Shown here in pieces: positions 36,359 to 44,134 of a stretch of 61,105 bases of DNA. The position numbers were made by a program, and so were the translations under genes. Where the stretch lies: contig CAJXMH010000016.1 of the NCBI GenBank assembly GCA_913056345.1, positions 1 to 61,105 on the forward strand, in the 5' to 3' direction. The stretch comes from an uncultured Flavobacteriales bacterium. GTDB taxonomy: Bacteria > Bacteroidota > Bacteroidia > Flavobacteriales_E > Vicingaceae. The first letter of the stretch is position 1, and each line of letters opens with the position of its first letter. The notes beneath the pieces are model-generated. The model worked only from the letters and a program-made list of their open reading frames with translations. It had not been told where the DNA came from and did no database searches.

Positions 36359-37222
36359 TTATTGCGGGAAGGTAACAGAAGCAAGCTTAATCACCTCGGC
36401 CAATGCTGTTTGATCAATTATTTCCAAGCCTTCCTGCTCTGAAAAATGAGCGATCATCTTTTCAGTTGGCATATTTCCGGTTAGCTCATCTTTAGCCATA
36501 GGGCAACCTCCGTAACCTTTAATTGCCCCATCGAAACGGCGGCAACCTGCATGATAGGCTGCATCAATCTTCTCTTCCCAGCTATTTGGAGTAGTATGGA
36601 AATGCGCCCCAATTTCTAACTCAGGAAACTCAGGAGTTAATGTTTTAAATACCCGCTCAATGATAGCCGGTTCAGCTATCCCAATCGTGTCACTCAAGGC
36701 GAAAATCTTGATGTCTAATTTTTTGAGCTCAAGCAAGTACTCTGCTAAAAGTTCTTCATGAAAAGGGTCGCCATAGGGATTGCCAAAGCCCATAGAAAGG
36801 TAAACCACCAATTCTTTATTGGACTTAACGGTTTTGTTTTGAATGTCTTCAAGACGAACTTTTGATTCTTCAATGCTTGCATTGGTGTTGCGCTTCTGAA
36901 AGGTCTCTGAAATTGAAAAGGGATAACCTAAATAACTAATCTCATCATATTGAACGGCATCTTCCGCCCCTCTTTGGTTAGCAACAATGGCTAAGAGTTT
37001 AGTTTTCGTTTCGCTTAGGTCGAGCTTGCCAAGCACTTCAGCTGTATCTTTTAGCTGGGGTATGGCTTTGGGAGAAACGAAAGAGCCAAAATCAAGGGTA
37101 TGAAAGCCTATATTTAGAAGCAGTTGTAGGTACTCAACCTTGGTTTGGGTTGGTATAAAAGTCTCAATGCCTTGCATGGCATCTCTTGGACATTCAATTA
37201 GCTTAAGCTCTTTTTTCTTCAT
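36359..37222 (-). CDS. Hydroxymethylglutaryl-CoA lyase family protein
   Basis: 287 residues from the ATG at 37222. The HMGL-like TIM barrel starts [20 protein letters not shown] (where Arg-Asp correspond to the catalytic and metal residues) and ends with metal ligands in EIGAHFHTT, and [29 protein letters not shown] carries the essential loop cysteine GGCPMA. It cleaves HMG-CoA to acetoacetate and acetyl-CoA in leucine degradation. The start lies inside the 3' end of pyrD (20-bp overlap), so the two genes form an operon. Confidence 0.9.
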   Translation of the reverse strand: MKKKELKLIECPRDAMQGIETFIPTQTKVEYLQLLLNIGFHTLDFGSFVSPKAIPQLKDTAEVLGKLDLSETKTKLLAIVANQRGAEDAVQYDEISYLGYPFSISETFQKRNTNASIEESKVRLEDIQNKTVKSNKELVVYLSMGFGNPYGDPFHEELLAEYLLELKKLDIKIFALSDTIGIAEPAIIERVFKTLTPEFPELEIGAHFHTTPNSWEEKIDAAYHAGCRRFDGAIKGYGGCPMAKDELTGNMPTEKMIAHFSEQEGLEIIDQTALAEVIKLASVTFPQ

Positions 37223-38249
37223 ACTTTGCAATTGCTTGATTCATTTTTTTGATCATGGCAGGGCCTTCATAAACAAAGCCCGTATAAATTTGCACCAATT
37301 GGGCACCAGCTTCTAGTTTTTCGATGGCATCTTCTGCTTTAAAAATTCCGCCCACCGCAATAATGGGTGTTTGCTTTAGCTTACTTCTTAAAAAACGGAT
37401 CACTTCAGTAGACCTAGTTTGCAATGGTTTTCCACTTAGACCGCCTGCACCTATTTTCTCCACATAGTTAGCGTCCGTTTTTAGACCTGAGCGATCAATA
37501 GTTGTATTGGTGGCGATTAAGCCATCCAAGTCAACTGATTTGGTAATTTCAACAATATCGAGTAGTTGACTTTCAGTAAGATCAGGAGCTATTTTGAGTA
37601 AAATTGGTTTAGGAGCCTCATGAGCTTGGTTTGCTGCTTTAATTGCTGTGAGCAAACGCTTTAAAGGTTCCTTTTCTTGTAGCTCCCTCAAGTTTGGCGT
37701 GTTAGGAGAGCTCACATTTACCACAAAGTAATCAACATGATCTTTTAGGGCATGAAAACACTTAAGGTAATCGTCTGTAGCCTGCTCATTGGGGGTTAAC
37801 TTGTTCTTGCCGATATTTCCACCTACTATGATTTGGCTCTTCCGTTTTTTTAAGCGCTTGAGCATACTCTCCAAGCCCTCATTGTTAAATCCCATGCGGT
37901 TGATCAAAGCCTGGTCTTCAGCTAAACGAAAGAGACGTGGCTTTGGATTTCCTTCTTGAGCTTTTGGGGTAACCGTTCCAACTTCTATAAAACCAAAACC
38001 AAAGCAGGCTAATTCATCAATTAACTTGGCATCTTTATCAAAACCAGCTGCAAGTCCCACAGGTGAGTCAAATTTCAATCCAAATACTTCCCGCTTAAGG
38101 CTGTTAGGCTTTTTTGCATACCAATTGGCACACATTTTTTTGGACCAAGCTGAATTTAGTGACTTTTTGATCCAAGAAAAAACCTGATAGTGAACCTTTT
38201 CGGGATCTGAACGAAAAAGAATTGGTCTTATGACTGATCTGTAAATCAT
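37203..38249 (-). CDS. pyrD: Dihydroorotate dehydrogenase (quinone), class 2
   Basis: 348 residues. Class 2 hallmarks: an N-terminal hydrophobic helix ([13 protein letters not shown]...), [45 protein letters not shown] for FMN and orotate, the catalytic serine in [13 protein letters not shown], and [11 protein letters not shown]-terminal phosphate sites are IIAVGGIF and [13 protein letters not shown]. It is membrane-associated and passes electrons to menaquinone in pyrimidine synthesis. A -7 box ends 4 bases before the ATG, predicting a leaderless mRNA. Confidence 0.95.
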   Translation of the reverse strand: MIYRSVIRPILFRSDPEKVHYQVFSWIKKSLNSAWSKKMCANWYAKKPNSLKREVFGLKFDSPVGLAAGFDKDAKLIDELACFGFGFIEVGTVTPKAQEGNPKPRLFRLAEDQALINRMGFNNEGLESMLKRLKKRKSQIIVGGNIGKNKLTPNEQATDDYLKCFHALKDHVDYFVVNVSSPNTPNLRELQEKEPLKRLLTAIKAANQAHEAPKPILLKIAPDLTESQLLDIVEITKSVDLDGLIATNTTIDRSGLKTDANYVEKIGAGGLSGKPLQTRSTEVIRFLRSKLKQTPIIAVGGIFKAEDAIEKLEAGAQLVQIYTGFVYEGPAMIKKMNQAIAKYEEKRA

Positions 38250-38265
38250 CTTACAAAAGTAAACT
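38249..38265 (-). promoter_or_regulatory. pyrD promoter overlapping an XRE-operator-like element
   Basis: The minus strand reads AGTTTACTTTTGTAAGA. It contains an exact -7 box TACTTTTG (38254-38261) and matches, at 15 of 17 positions, the element TGTTTACTTTTGTAACA at 40334-40350. The shared 14-bp core GTTTACTTTTGTAA is at 38251-38264. The -7 box ends 4 bases before the pyrD ATG, so transcription would start at about the start codon. Confidence 0.5.
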
Positions 38266-38328
38266 TTGTTGGGTGTAAAACGTCTTTTTCAGCTAGCAGT
38301 AGAAATTTATTATTTTCCTTTGTTAATT

Positions 38329-38751
38329 ATGGAAGAATTTGGATTTGTATTAAAGAAAGAATTAGATTTTGCTAAAATCTGGATTAACAGCGAATACGGT
38401 ATTATTTTGATCGATTTTCTTCCCTACCAAACTGTTGGTCTAAAAGAAGCACAAATTTTAGAATCAAACATTCTACAACTTCTTGATAAAGAAGAGAAAG
38501 TTTTTGGAATTACCAGGCTAAATGATGGTTCTGATATGGATGATAAAGCAAGGGAGTATTTTGCAAAATGCTCGCTGACCGTAAAGCATACAAAAGCACT
38601 CGCAGCTGTATTTGATAACTTAGGCCATCGTATATTGTACAATGTTTACTTAAAGATTAATAAACCAGGCATTCCAATGAAAGGATTTGCTAACTTGCAA
38701 AAGGCTGTTAATTGGTTGGTAGAAAAAAAAAGTATTGAATCATTACGATAA
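38329..38751 (+). CDS. Small SpoIIAA/STAS-like protein, paralogue A
   Basis: 140 residues from the ATG at 38329. First of three tandem paralogues of a Bacteroidota family (DUF7793-like; assigned by pattern, not by search). Shared blocks: ELDFAKIWINSEYGIILIDF at the N-terminus, a central KAREYF, and C-terminal LAAVFDNLGHRILYNVYLKINKPGIPMKGFANLQKAVNWL. The alternating beta-alpha pattern fits the SpoIIAA/STAS fold; no catalytic residue is obvious. TTCCTTTG at 38315-38322 may be a weak -7 box. The end overlaps paralogue B by 17 bp. Confidence 0.8.
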   Translation: MEEFGFVLKKELDFAKIWINSEYGIILIDFLPYQTVGLKEAQILESNILQLLDKEEKVFGITRLNDGSDMDDKAREYFAKCSLTVKHTKALAAVFDNLGHRILYNVYLKINKPGIPMKGFANLQKAVNWLVEKKSIESLR

Positions 38752-39139
38752 AAAATATGAGTTAGCCTTAGATCTGGGCTTTGCTACCATATTCCACAAT
38801 AAGCAAGATGGAATCCTGCTTATTCGTTATACAGAAGAGACAGAAGTAGACCTAACCAAGGCTGAGATTGTGATCGACTCGGTCCATAAAATCCTTAAAG
38901 ATGGCAAAACTCCCTATGGCTTCACAGATGCTACAGCTAAAAGAATACACATAACGCCTGCTGCAAGGAAAGCTTACCGAGACAATCCAAGTATGCGCCT
39001 GAATAAAAAACATGCAATTCTAGTAAAAGGACTTAGCAATAGAATTTTGGCAAATGCCTTCATTAAATATGATAAGCCCATTGTCGACTCGAAAATATTT
39101 AATGACTTCCAAGATGCCGAAACTTGGCTTTTATCCTAA
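38735..39139 (+). CDS. Small SpoIIAA/STAS-like protein, paralogue B
   Basis: 134 residues from a TTG start inside the 3' end of paralogue A; no in-frame ATG upstream of the conserved region exists. Same layout as A: ALDLGFATIFHNKQDGILLIRYT, then VDLTKAEIVIDSVHKILKDGKTPYGFTDATAKRIHITPAARKAY, then HAILVKGLSNRILANAFIKYDKPIVDSKIFNDFQDAETWL. The 17-bp overlap implies coexpression with A. Function unknown. Confidence 0.75.
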   Translation: MNHYDKKYELALDLGFATIFHNKQDGILLIRYTEETEVDLTKAEIVIDSVHKILKDGKTPYGFTDATAKRIHITPAARKAYRDNPSMRLNKKHAILVKGLSNRILANAFIKYDKPIVDSKIFNDFQDAETWLLS

Positions 39140-39198
39140 AAAACTTGACCATTTCTCTTACCACCTTTCTAACCAATATACCAGAGGTTTATAAAATA

Positions 39199-39228
39199 TT
39201 GTGAAATTGCTATTTTATTTTACCTTTG
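39199..39228 (+). promoter_or_regulatory. Bacteroidota-type promoter of paralogue C
   Basis: TTG at 39199-39201, a 19-bp spacer and TACCTTTG at 39221-39228. Both boxes and spacing match the Bacteroidota consensus. The TTG start at 39246 follows after a leader of about 10 bases, and C therefore has its own promoter. Confidence 0.7.
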
Positions 39229-39245
39229 GTTAAAGTAAAAAGTAA

Positions 39246-39650
39246 TTGAAAGGTTTTGTTTGCATAAAAGAACTCGACTTTGTAAGCTTTTTAGTCGCAG
39301 TTGAGAATCAAATCCTTTTAAGCAAGTACAAGGATAACTCGACGATAGACAAGGTAAAAGCTTTACAAATAATAGAAGATTCCTATACTTTTATAAAGTC
39401 TTATAAACTAAATTACGGATTAATAGATAACCGCGCAGCTTTTTTAAACACTACCGAGGAGGCAAGACAACTATTGAGTAATAATAAAAGCCTTAAACTG
39501 TTAAAGGTACAAGCAGTCTTAGTCAAAACCCTTGCAGACCGCATAAACACCAACTACTTTATCCAAGTATCTAAACCAATAATTCCCTTTAAGGCCTTTG
39601 AAGAAGAAGTGAAGGCTTTGAAGTGGCTAGAAAATTTCAAGACGGCTTAA
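39246..39650 (+). CDS. Small SpoIIAA/STAS-like protein, paralogue C
   Basis: 134 residues from TTG at 39246, just downstream of a good promoter; there is no usable ATG before the conserved region. Layout as in A and B: CIKELDFVSFLVAVENQILLSKYK, TIDKVKALQIIEDSYTFIKSYKLNYGLIDNRAAFLNTTEEARQLL, VQAVLVKTLADRINTNYFIQVSKPIIPFKAFEEEVKALKWL. The last 14 bp overlap the convergent XRE regulator gene. Function unknown; it could be a regulatory partner like other STAS-like proteins. Confidence 0.75.
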   Translation: MKGFVCIKELDFVSFLVAVENQILLSKYKDNSTIDKVKALQIIEDSYTFIKSYKLNYGLIDNRAAFLNTTEEARQLLSNNKSLKLLKVQAVLVKTLADRINTNYFIQVSKPIIPFKAFEEEVKALKWLENFKTA

Positions 39651-40044
39651 ACTCCCGAAAAGTCTGGTCAGAATAAAAAACCACGATGCGTTCAACTTCT
39701 TTCTTAACTCCATAAGAAATAGGCTCTTCTGAACGAACAATACTTTCCGACAAACTCTCATCAGCTCGTTTCTCCTTCTCCTGATCATCCTCTATGAACG
39801 ATTGATCTTCTGGGACTGGTTTAATGTTTTTTTGCTGCATATTGGTTGAACCATTAACTAACCAGTTTGCATCTACCTTCGGAAATCGATTCAATACCTT
39901 TTGCACAAACTCCAAACTTGGCTTATTTCGACCTGAAAGCACATGCGAAATAGAGGAACGTTGCACCCCAATTTGTTCTGCAAAAGCTGAAGCTGAAAGC
40001 TGATTCAACTTCATAATATACTTCAACCGCTCACTAATATCCAT
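39637..40044 (-). CDS. XRE family helix-turn-helix transcriptional regulator
   Basis: 135 residues from the ATG at 40044. The N-terminal HTH_XRE domain is MDISERLKYIMKLNQLSASAFAEQIGVQRSSISHVLSGRNKPSLEFVQKVLNRFPKVDANWLVNG, with recognition helix RSSISHVLSGR. After an acidic Lys/Glu linker, the C-terminus ends VKKEVERIVVFYSDQTFREFKPS, a tail common in Bacteroidota members. It lies convergent with paralogue C. Its upstream region carries many GTAAAC/GTTTAC elements, so autoregulation is likely. No phage genes are nearby. Confidence 0.92.
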   Translation of the reverse strand: MDISERLKYIMKLNQLSASAFAEQIGVQRSSISHVLSGRNKPSLEFVQKVLNRFPKVDANWLVNGSTNMQQKNIKPVPEDQSFIEDDQEKEKRADESLSESIVRSEEPISYGVKKEVERIVVFYSDQTFREFKPS

Positions 40045-40062
40045 CTTTACTTTTATTCGTTT

Positions 40063-40350
40063 TTGTAAACAACAACAATTATACACAATTGTAAACAAAA
40101 GTTATCAGTTCTAATTTGAATCTTGTAAACATAATTCTCAACCTGCCTTCAAACTCGATATTTATATAAACTAAAGGTTTATTTATCACATTTAAACAAC
40201 TCGAAAAGAATAAATTAGCGAGAAATAAGAAACTTTAGCTCGATATGTTTACAATGTGTTACTATCTATGTGATACAATTGTAAACAAAAGAGGCTCTAC
40301 TAAATCTGTTTACCGATGTAACAAGACTTAGGTTGTTTACTTTTGTAACA
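40063..40350. repeat. Cluster of GTAAAC/GTTTAC operator-like elements
   Basis: The 476-bp gap between the XRE gene and the TonB receptor gene holds no gene I can support. It contains TTGTAAACA at 40063, 40089, 40123 and 40279, its complement TGTTTACAA at 40246, and two 17-bp dyads TGTTTAC-N3-TGTAACA at 40307-40323 and 40334-40350. The 17-mer ACAATTGTAAACAAAAG occurs twice (40085-40101 and 40275-40291). The last dyad contains an exact TACTTTTG box (40338-40345). These are likely binding sites of the XRE regulator. Confidence 0.6.
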
Positions 40351-40470
40351 GCGTTAGTAGCAAATCCATTTTTTAGCCACTGATTATTTCTAGTTCTCTC
40401 ATTAATTGGAGCCCTCCCATTCTCGACACTTTCATCTATAAAATAGGGCGTATAAAGTCTATTATTCTAT

Positions 40471-40488
40471 TTTTAGGCTTGTCTAAAT
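40471..40488. promoter_or_regulatory. Putative DtxR/MntR-type operator of TonB receptor gene
   Basis: TTTTAGGCTTGTCTAAAT: half-sites TTTAG and CTAAA start 11 bp apart. It matches 13 of 18 positions of the dyad in front of the DtxR-type regulator gene (44145-44162) and sits just upstream of the -7 box, a normal repressor position. Confidence 0.55.
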
Positions 40489-40490
40489 TG

Positions 40491-40508
40491 TTAGATTTGC
40501 AAATCTAA
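40491..40508. promoter_or_regulatory. 18-bp perfect palindrome containing TonB receptor -7 box
   Basis: TTAGATTTGCAAATCTAA is a perfect palindrome. Its left arm contains an exact -7 box TAGATTTG (40492-40499), 21 bp before the ATG at 40521. It may be a second regulator site. Confidence 0.6.
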
Positions 40509-40520
40509 ATTTTGGTTTTT

Positions 40521-42920
40521 ATGAGCATAAAGTTTGGTATGATTTATAGACTTACCCTCCTACTCTTTTCTTTTTTAGTTTTCAATGACGGCTTTGCCCA
40601 AAATGCGTCTTTTAAAGGAGAGGTGCTTAATAATGAACAAGAGCCCATTCCCTATGCTTCAGTTTCACTGAAAAGCAAAAGTCTTACGGGAGTTTCAGCA
40701 AATGAAAAGGGGCACTTTGAACTAAATCAGATTGTACCAGGCACTTATCTCTTGACAATCTCTGCGCTTGGTTACCGAACTTATCAGGACTCTATTCAAT
40801 TTAAAGATGCTGAGGTTGTAAAAAGGCAAATTAGTTTGAATCCTGATGTATTTAACTTGTCTCAAGTGGTGATTACCGGCTCTCGCAACAGAGTTGAGCG
40901 TTATAATTCTCCTGTAATCGTTAATTCTCTAGATGCTAAAACCCTTGAATCTACTCAGTCTTTTAATTTAGCAGAAGGCCTGAATTATACTCCAGGCTTA
41001 AGGGTAGAGAATAATTGTCAAAACTGTGGTTTCACTCAAATCCGTATGAATGGACTAGATGGTGCCTACTCTCAAGTATTGATCAACAGTAGACCGGTAT
41101 TTTCAGCTCTAGCAGGCGTTTATGGTCTGGAAATGATCCCCACTAATATGGTCGACCGTATTGAAGTGGTTCGAGGGGGTGGTTCTGTTATGTTTGGCGG
41201 AAATGCGATTGCCGGCACTGTAAACATCATTACGAAAACACCGCTTGAAAACACCTTTGAAGTTGGCCTTAATCAATCACTGATCAATGGAGAAGCATCA
41301 GATCGAACTGTAAACTTTAACGGTGCTTTAGTAGCTGAGGACTTGAATAAAGGAATCTCATTTTTTGGATTTAATCGAAATCGAGAGCACTGGGATGCCA
41401 ACGGGGATGGATTTTCTGAAATAGTAGCGCTGCAAAACAACACCTTTGGGTTTGATGCATTTTATAAGCTAAACGACCAAAGTGAATTTAAACTAGGGGC
41501 TTATTTTATAGAAGAATTCCGAAGAGGAGGCAACAAATTTGACTTATTCCCACACCAAACAGATCTTACAGAACAATTGGAACATACTATTCTCAATACC
41601 AACTTTTCATTTGATCATAGCAGTAAAAACAACAAGCACCATTTTTCACTTTACGGTTCCATTCAAAGCGTAGATAGAGCAAGCTACTATGGAGGTGGCG
41701 GCCGAGTATTGAGCCCCGGTGACTCCTTAACTGAATCAGACTTGATCGCAATTAATGCTTATGGTAATTCTAATGACTTTGCCAGTGTTAGCGGTTTACA
41801 GTATCGCTATGAGTTTAAAAAGAACCTAAACCTTACTGTGGGTTCAGAATACATCTATAATGATGTAAAAGATGAAATGCCCGGTTATGACAGGTTGATC
41901 GAACAAAAAGTTGGCACTTGGGGAACTTTTGCTGAAGTTGAATATCAGCCTAGCGCGCGACTTACTCTTTTAGCAGGTGGTAGACTTGATCAACTCAATA
42001 TTGATGGAAACTACAATCTAGCCACCCAAAGCTTTCAAAATAAAGAGCAGATCAATGTTCTTGTACCGCGCCTTTCCGCTATGTATCAGCTTCAGGAAAA
42101 CTTGAAGGTCCGTGCTTCCTTTGCCCAAGGGTATCGAGGTCCACAAGCGTTTGATGAAGACCTACACATCGAAACAGTGGGTGGAGCAGCTCGATTTATA
42201 CAACTGCAAGCCGGCTTAGAAGTTGAACGATCAAATAGCACTACCGTTTCTCTTAATTACGATAAGTTTCATGACAATAAGCAATTCAACTTTGTGCTAG
42301 AAGGATTTTATACTGAACTAAGCAACCCTTTTATTTTCTCAGATCAAACTGAATTACCAAATGGTGTGGCAATTATTAATAAGCGAAATGGTTCGGGCGC
42401 AATTGTAAATGGAATTAACTTAGAAGCAAATGCAGCCTTGGGAAGCAAAGTTGTTTTACAGTCAGGAGCAACTATTCAAGAAGCAAATTATCTAAATGAA
42501 GAAGAAATTTGGGCTCCTGAATCTTCCTCAAATGAACTTGTAGCGACTAACACTCGAAGCTTGTTAAGAACACCTAACACCTACGCCTACTTTTCTTTAA
42601 TCTATTCCCCCAAAGAACAATTTACCTTTGCTTATTCTGGGATCTACACCGGTTCAATGGATGTAGCTCATGTTATAGATGCTGAAACCGAACGCACCGT
42701 AATCAAACGAACGCCCAATTTCTTTGAAAACAACTTGAAATTTAGCTACACACTTAAAATTGACGACCACTATCGATTTGAATTTTTCACAGGTGTTCAA
42801 AATATCTTTGACAGTTTTCAGCGTGATTTTGATCTTGGTGCAGAACGCGATGCAGGCTATGTTTATGGACCACTAAGACCACGAACCTTTTTTCTTGGTC
42901 TAAAAATGGGCTTAAACTAA
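40521..42920 (+). CDS. TonB-dependent outer-membrane receptor, probable metal importer
   Basis: 799 residues from the ATG at 40521. The signal peptide ends FAQ (~residue 27), then a carboxypeptidase-regulatory-like domain (ASFKGEVLNNEQEPIPYASVSLKS, ~28-107), then the plug (~115-235) with IRMNGLDGAYSQVLINSRPV and RIEVVRGGGSVMFGGNAIAGTVNIIT, then a ~560-residue beta-barrel ending FFLGLKMGLN. The plug carries NNCQNCGF with Cys166 and Cys169, a possible metal-binding pair. An operator shared with the downstream DtxR-type regulator gene suggests Mn, Zn or Fe uptake rather than sugar uptake; there is no SusD partner. Substrate assignment is inference. Confidence 0.92.
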   Translation: MSIKFGMIYRLTLLLFSFLVFNDGFAQNASFKGEVLNNEQEPIPYASVSLKSKSLTGVSANEKGHFELNQIVPGTYLLTISALGYRTYQDSIQFKDAEVVKRQISLNPDVFNLSQVVITGSRNRVERYNSPVIVNSLDAKTLESTQSFNLAEGLNYTPGLRVENNCQNCGFTQIRMNGLDGAYSQVLINSRPVFSALAGVYGLEMIPTNMVDRIEVVRGGGSVMFGGNAIAGTVNIITKTPLENTFEVGLNQSLINGEASDRTVNFNGALVAEDLNKGISFFGFNRNREHWDANGDGFSEIVALQNNTFGFDAFYKLNDQSEFKLGAYFIEEFRRGGNKFDLFPHQTDLTEQLEHTILNTNFSFDHSSKNNKHHFSLYGSIQSVDRASYYGGGGRVLSPGDSLTESDLIAINAYGNSNDFASVSGLQYRYEFKKNLNLTVGSEYIYNDVKDEMPGYDRLIEQKVGTWGTFAEVEYQPSARLTLLAGGRLDQLNIDGNYNLATQSFQNKEQINVLVPRLSAMYQLQENLKVRASFAQGYRGPQAFDEDLHIETVGGAARFIQLQAGLEVERSNSTTVSLNYDKFHDNKQFNFVLEGFYTELSNPFIFSDQTELPNGVAIINKRNGSGAIVNGINLEANAALGSKVVLQSGATIQEANYLNEEEIWAPESSSNELVATNTRSLLRTPNTYAYFSLIYSPKEQFTFAYSGIYTGSMDVAHVIDAETERTVIKRTPNFFENNLKFSYTLKIDDHYRFEFFTGVQNIFDSFQRDFDLGAERDAGYVYGPLRPRTFFLGLKMGLN

Positions 42921-42946
42921 TGGCTTTAATTTATATTTTAGAGCAT

Positions 42947-42968
42947 AAAAAAACCGGCTCTCGCCGGT
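42947..42968 (-). terminator. Terminator of the small Cys-rich protein gene
   Basis: Stem ACCGGC / GCCGGT with loop of four; on the minus strand it is followed by seven Ts. It lies 9 bp past the stop of the 42977-43225 gene. On the plus strand the T run is missing, so it is a weak terminator for the TonB receptor gene. Confidence 0.8.
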
Positions 42969-42976
42969 GTTAAATT

Positions 42977-43225
42977 TTAAGCTGATGCTTCCTGTGGGGC
43001 CCACGAGCTGCAGAGCATTCCAATTGCTGCTTTGTTGGGGTTTGCACAGGCCTCTTGTTTAAATTTTGCACAATTGCCACAATTGTTTTCATTTTTCAAT
43101 TTTGCTTTCATGGAAAAACTGTCACAAGTGTGTTGCGGACTTACATCTACTTTATGTTTTCTGCAAAAATCATCATCGGTTACAAATTCACAGTTTAAAC
43201 AGTTATTTGATAATCGAATAGCCAT
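42977..43225 (-). CDS. Small double C4 cysteine-cluster protein
   Basis: 82 residues from the ATG at 43225 (a GTG at 43246 is possible). Eight cysteines form two repeats: Cys9-x2-Cys12-x8-Cys21-x12-Cys34 and Cys49-x2-Cys52-x7-Cys60-x11-Cys72. Each begins NNCxNC (NNCLNCEF and NNCGNCAKF), like the plug motif of the adjacent receptor. No signal peptide, so it is cytoplasmic. It probably binds zinc or another metal, or an Fe-S cluster; function unknown. It converges with the TonB receptor gene. Confidence 0.82.
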   Translation of the reverse strand: MAIRLSNNCLNCEFVTDDDFCRKHKVDVSPQHTCDSFSMKAKLKNENNCGNCAKFKQEACANPNKAAIGMLCSSWAPQEASA

Positions 43226-43325
43226 AGTGTTAGGTTTTTGGTTCACACACCTAACGTCAAGCAGGCAACATCGTTTAATAAATAACTAATCCCTATTTAG
43301 AATAAATTAAAATAAGCTATCCAGT

Positions 43326-44129
43326 CTATTGAGGTAGACGAATACTCAGACCGATAGTATGGAAGTTCATGCTTCGATTTAACCCAAAACCATAAACGTA
43401 ATCTAGTTGTAAGTTTTCTTTTAACAAATACGTTAATCCCACATCTGCATTGGTTTCCCAATCCTCCAACTCTACTGCAGTGGTAAAAAATTCTGCGAAT
43501 ACCGTTAATTGATCAGACATACTTTGGCTGTAGGCCAAGGTGTAAATAAAATTACCTTCTGCTCTCCTCACAAGGCCTTCAGGCGCAAAGTCAAGAAATT
43601 CATTTACGTAAGCAATGTTTGAACCCAAACTTCTTTGCTCATCAATTTCATAAGCTAAATTTAACCTACCCATGGTACCGTATAATTCATTGGTAATACC
43701 AGTTGAACCTGTAGGTAAAAAAACATGTCCTTGTAATGCCATGACCAAGCGATCTTCTTTAGACTTAAGTTGGTACTTAAGTCCCAGTTGAACATTCTCA
43801 GTACCTCTTACCCTATTCTCATCCAGTCTTCCTGTGGGATCAATCAAGCGGTAAGCCACCAATTGATTCACCATACGGAGCTCAAATTTTTCACTTAAAC
43901 CAATTCGAAATAAATTAATGGGGTAAGAAGTCCTTTCTTGAACCAATCCACCTCCCACTTCATAACGCTCGAATAAAACACCACTTTCAATCTGTAGCTC
44001 TCCTGGTCTTATTACAGTGGCAGCTTCTGTTTGATTTGGTCGATCTGTGGCAATATTCTGAGCTAAAGTTTTCTGGCTAAAAACAAGAGCCGTGGCGCTT
44101 AATAAGATCAATACAAATTGCTTTAACAT
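43326..44129 (-). CDS. Outer-membrane transporter-like protein (MetA-pathway phenol-degradation family)
   Basis: 267 residues. The signal peptide ends TLAQ at ~residue 24; the mature protein starts NIATDRPNQTEAATVIRPGELQIESGVLFER, the opening signature of the beta-barrel family annotated as MetA-pathway of phenol degradation. Regular barrel strands follow, ending FHTIGLSIRLPQ. The family name reflects early gene context, not a proven activity. It is divergent from the DtxR-type regulator gene, and the dyad at 44145-44162 lies between them, so metal control is plausible. Confidence 0.8.
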   Translation of the reverse strand: MLKQFVLILLSATALVFSQKTLAQNIATDRPNQTEAATVIRPGELQIESGVLFERYEVGGGLVQERTSYPINLFRIGLSEKFELRMVNQLVAYRLIDPTGRLDENRVRGTENVQLGLKYQLKSKEDRLVMALQGHVFLPTGSTGITNELYGTMGRLNLAYEIDEQRSLGSNIAYVNEFLDFAPEGLVRRAEGNFIYTLAYSQSMSDQLTVFAEFFTTAVELEDWETNADVGLTYLLKENLQLDYVYGFGLNRSMNFHTIGLSIRLPQ

Positions 44130-44134
44130 ACTTT

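Noticed and set aside
4961-39650. Overlapping ends of convergent genes (4961-4964, 9755-9758, 27094-27104, 39637-39650) as antisense regulation
   Set aside because: Short 3' overlaps are common in compact genomes and nothing further supports a regulatory role.
39637-40350. XRE regulator plus repeated operators as a prophage immunity region
   Set aside because: No integrase, Cro-like gene, phage structural gene or attachment site is nearby, and flanks are housekeeping genes.
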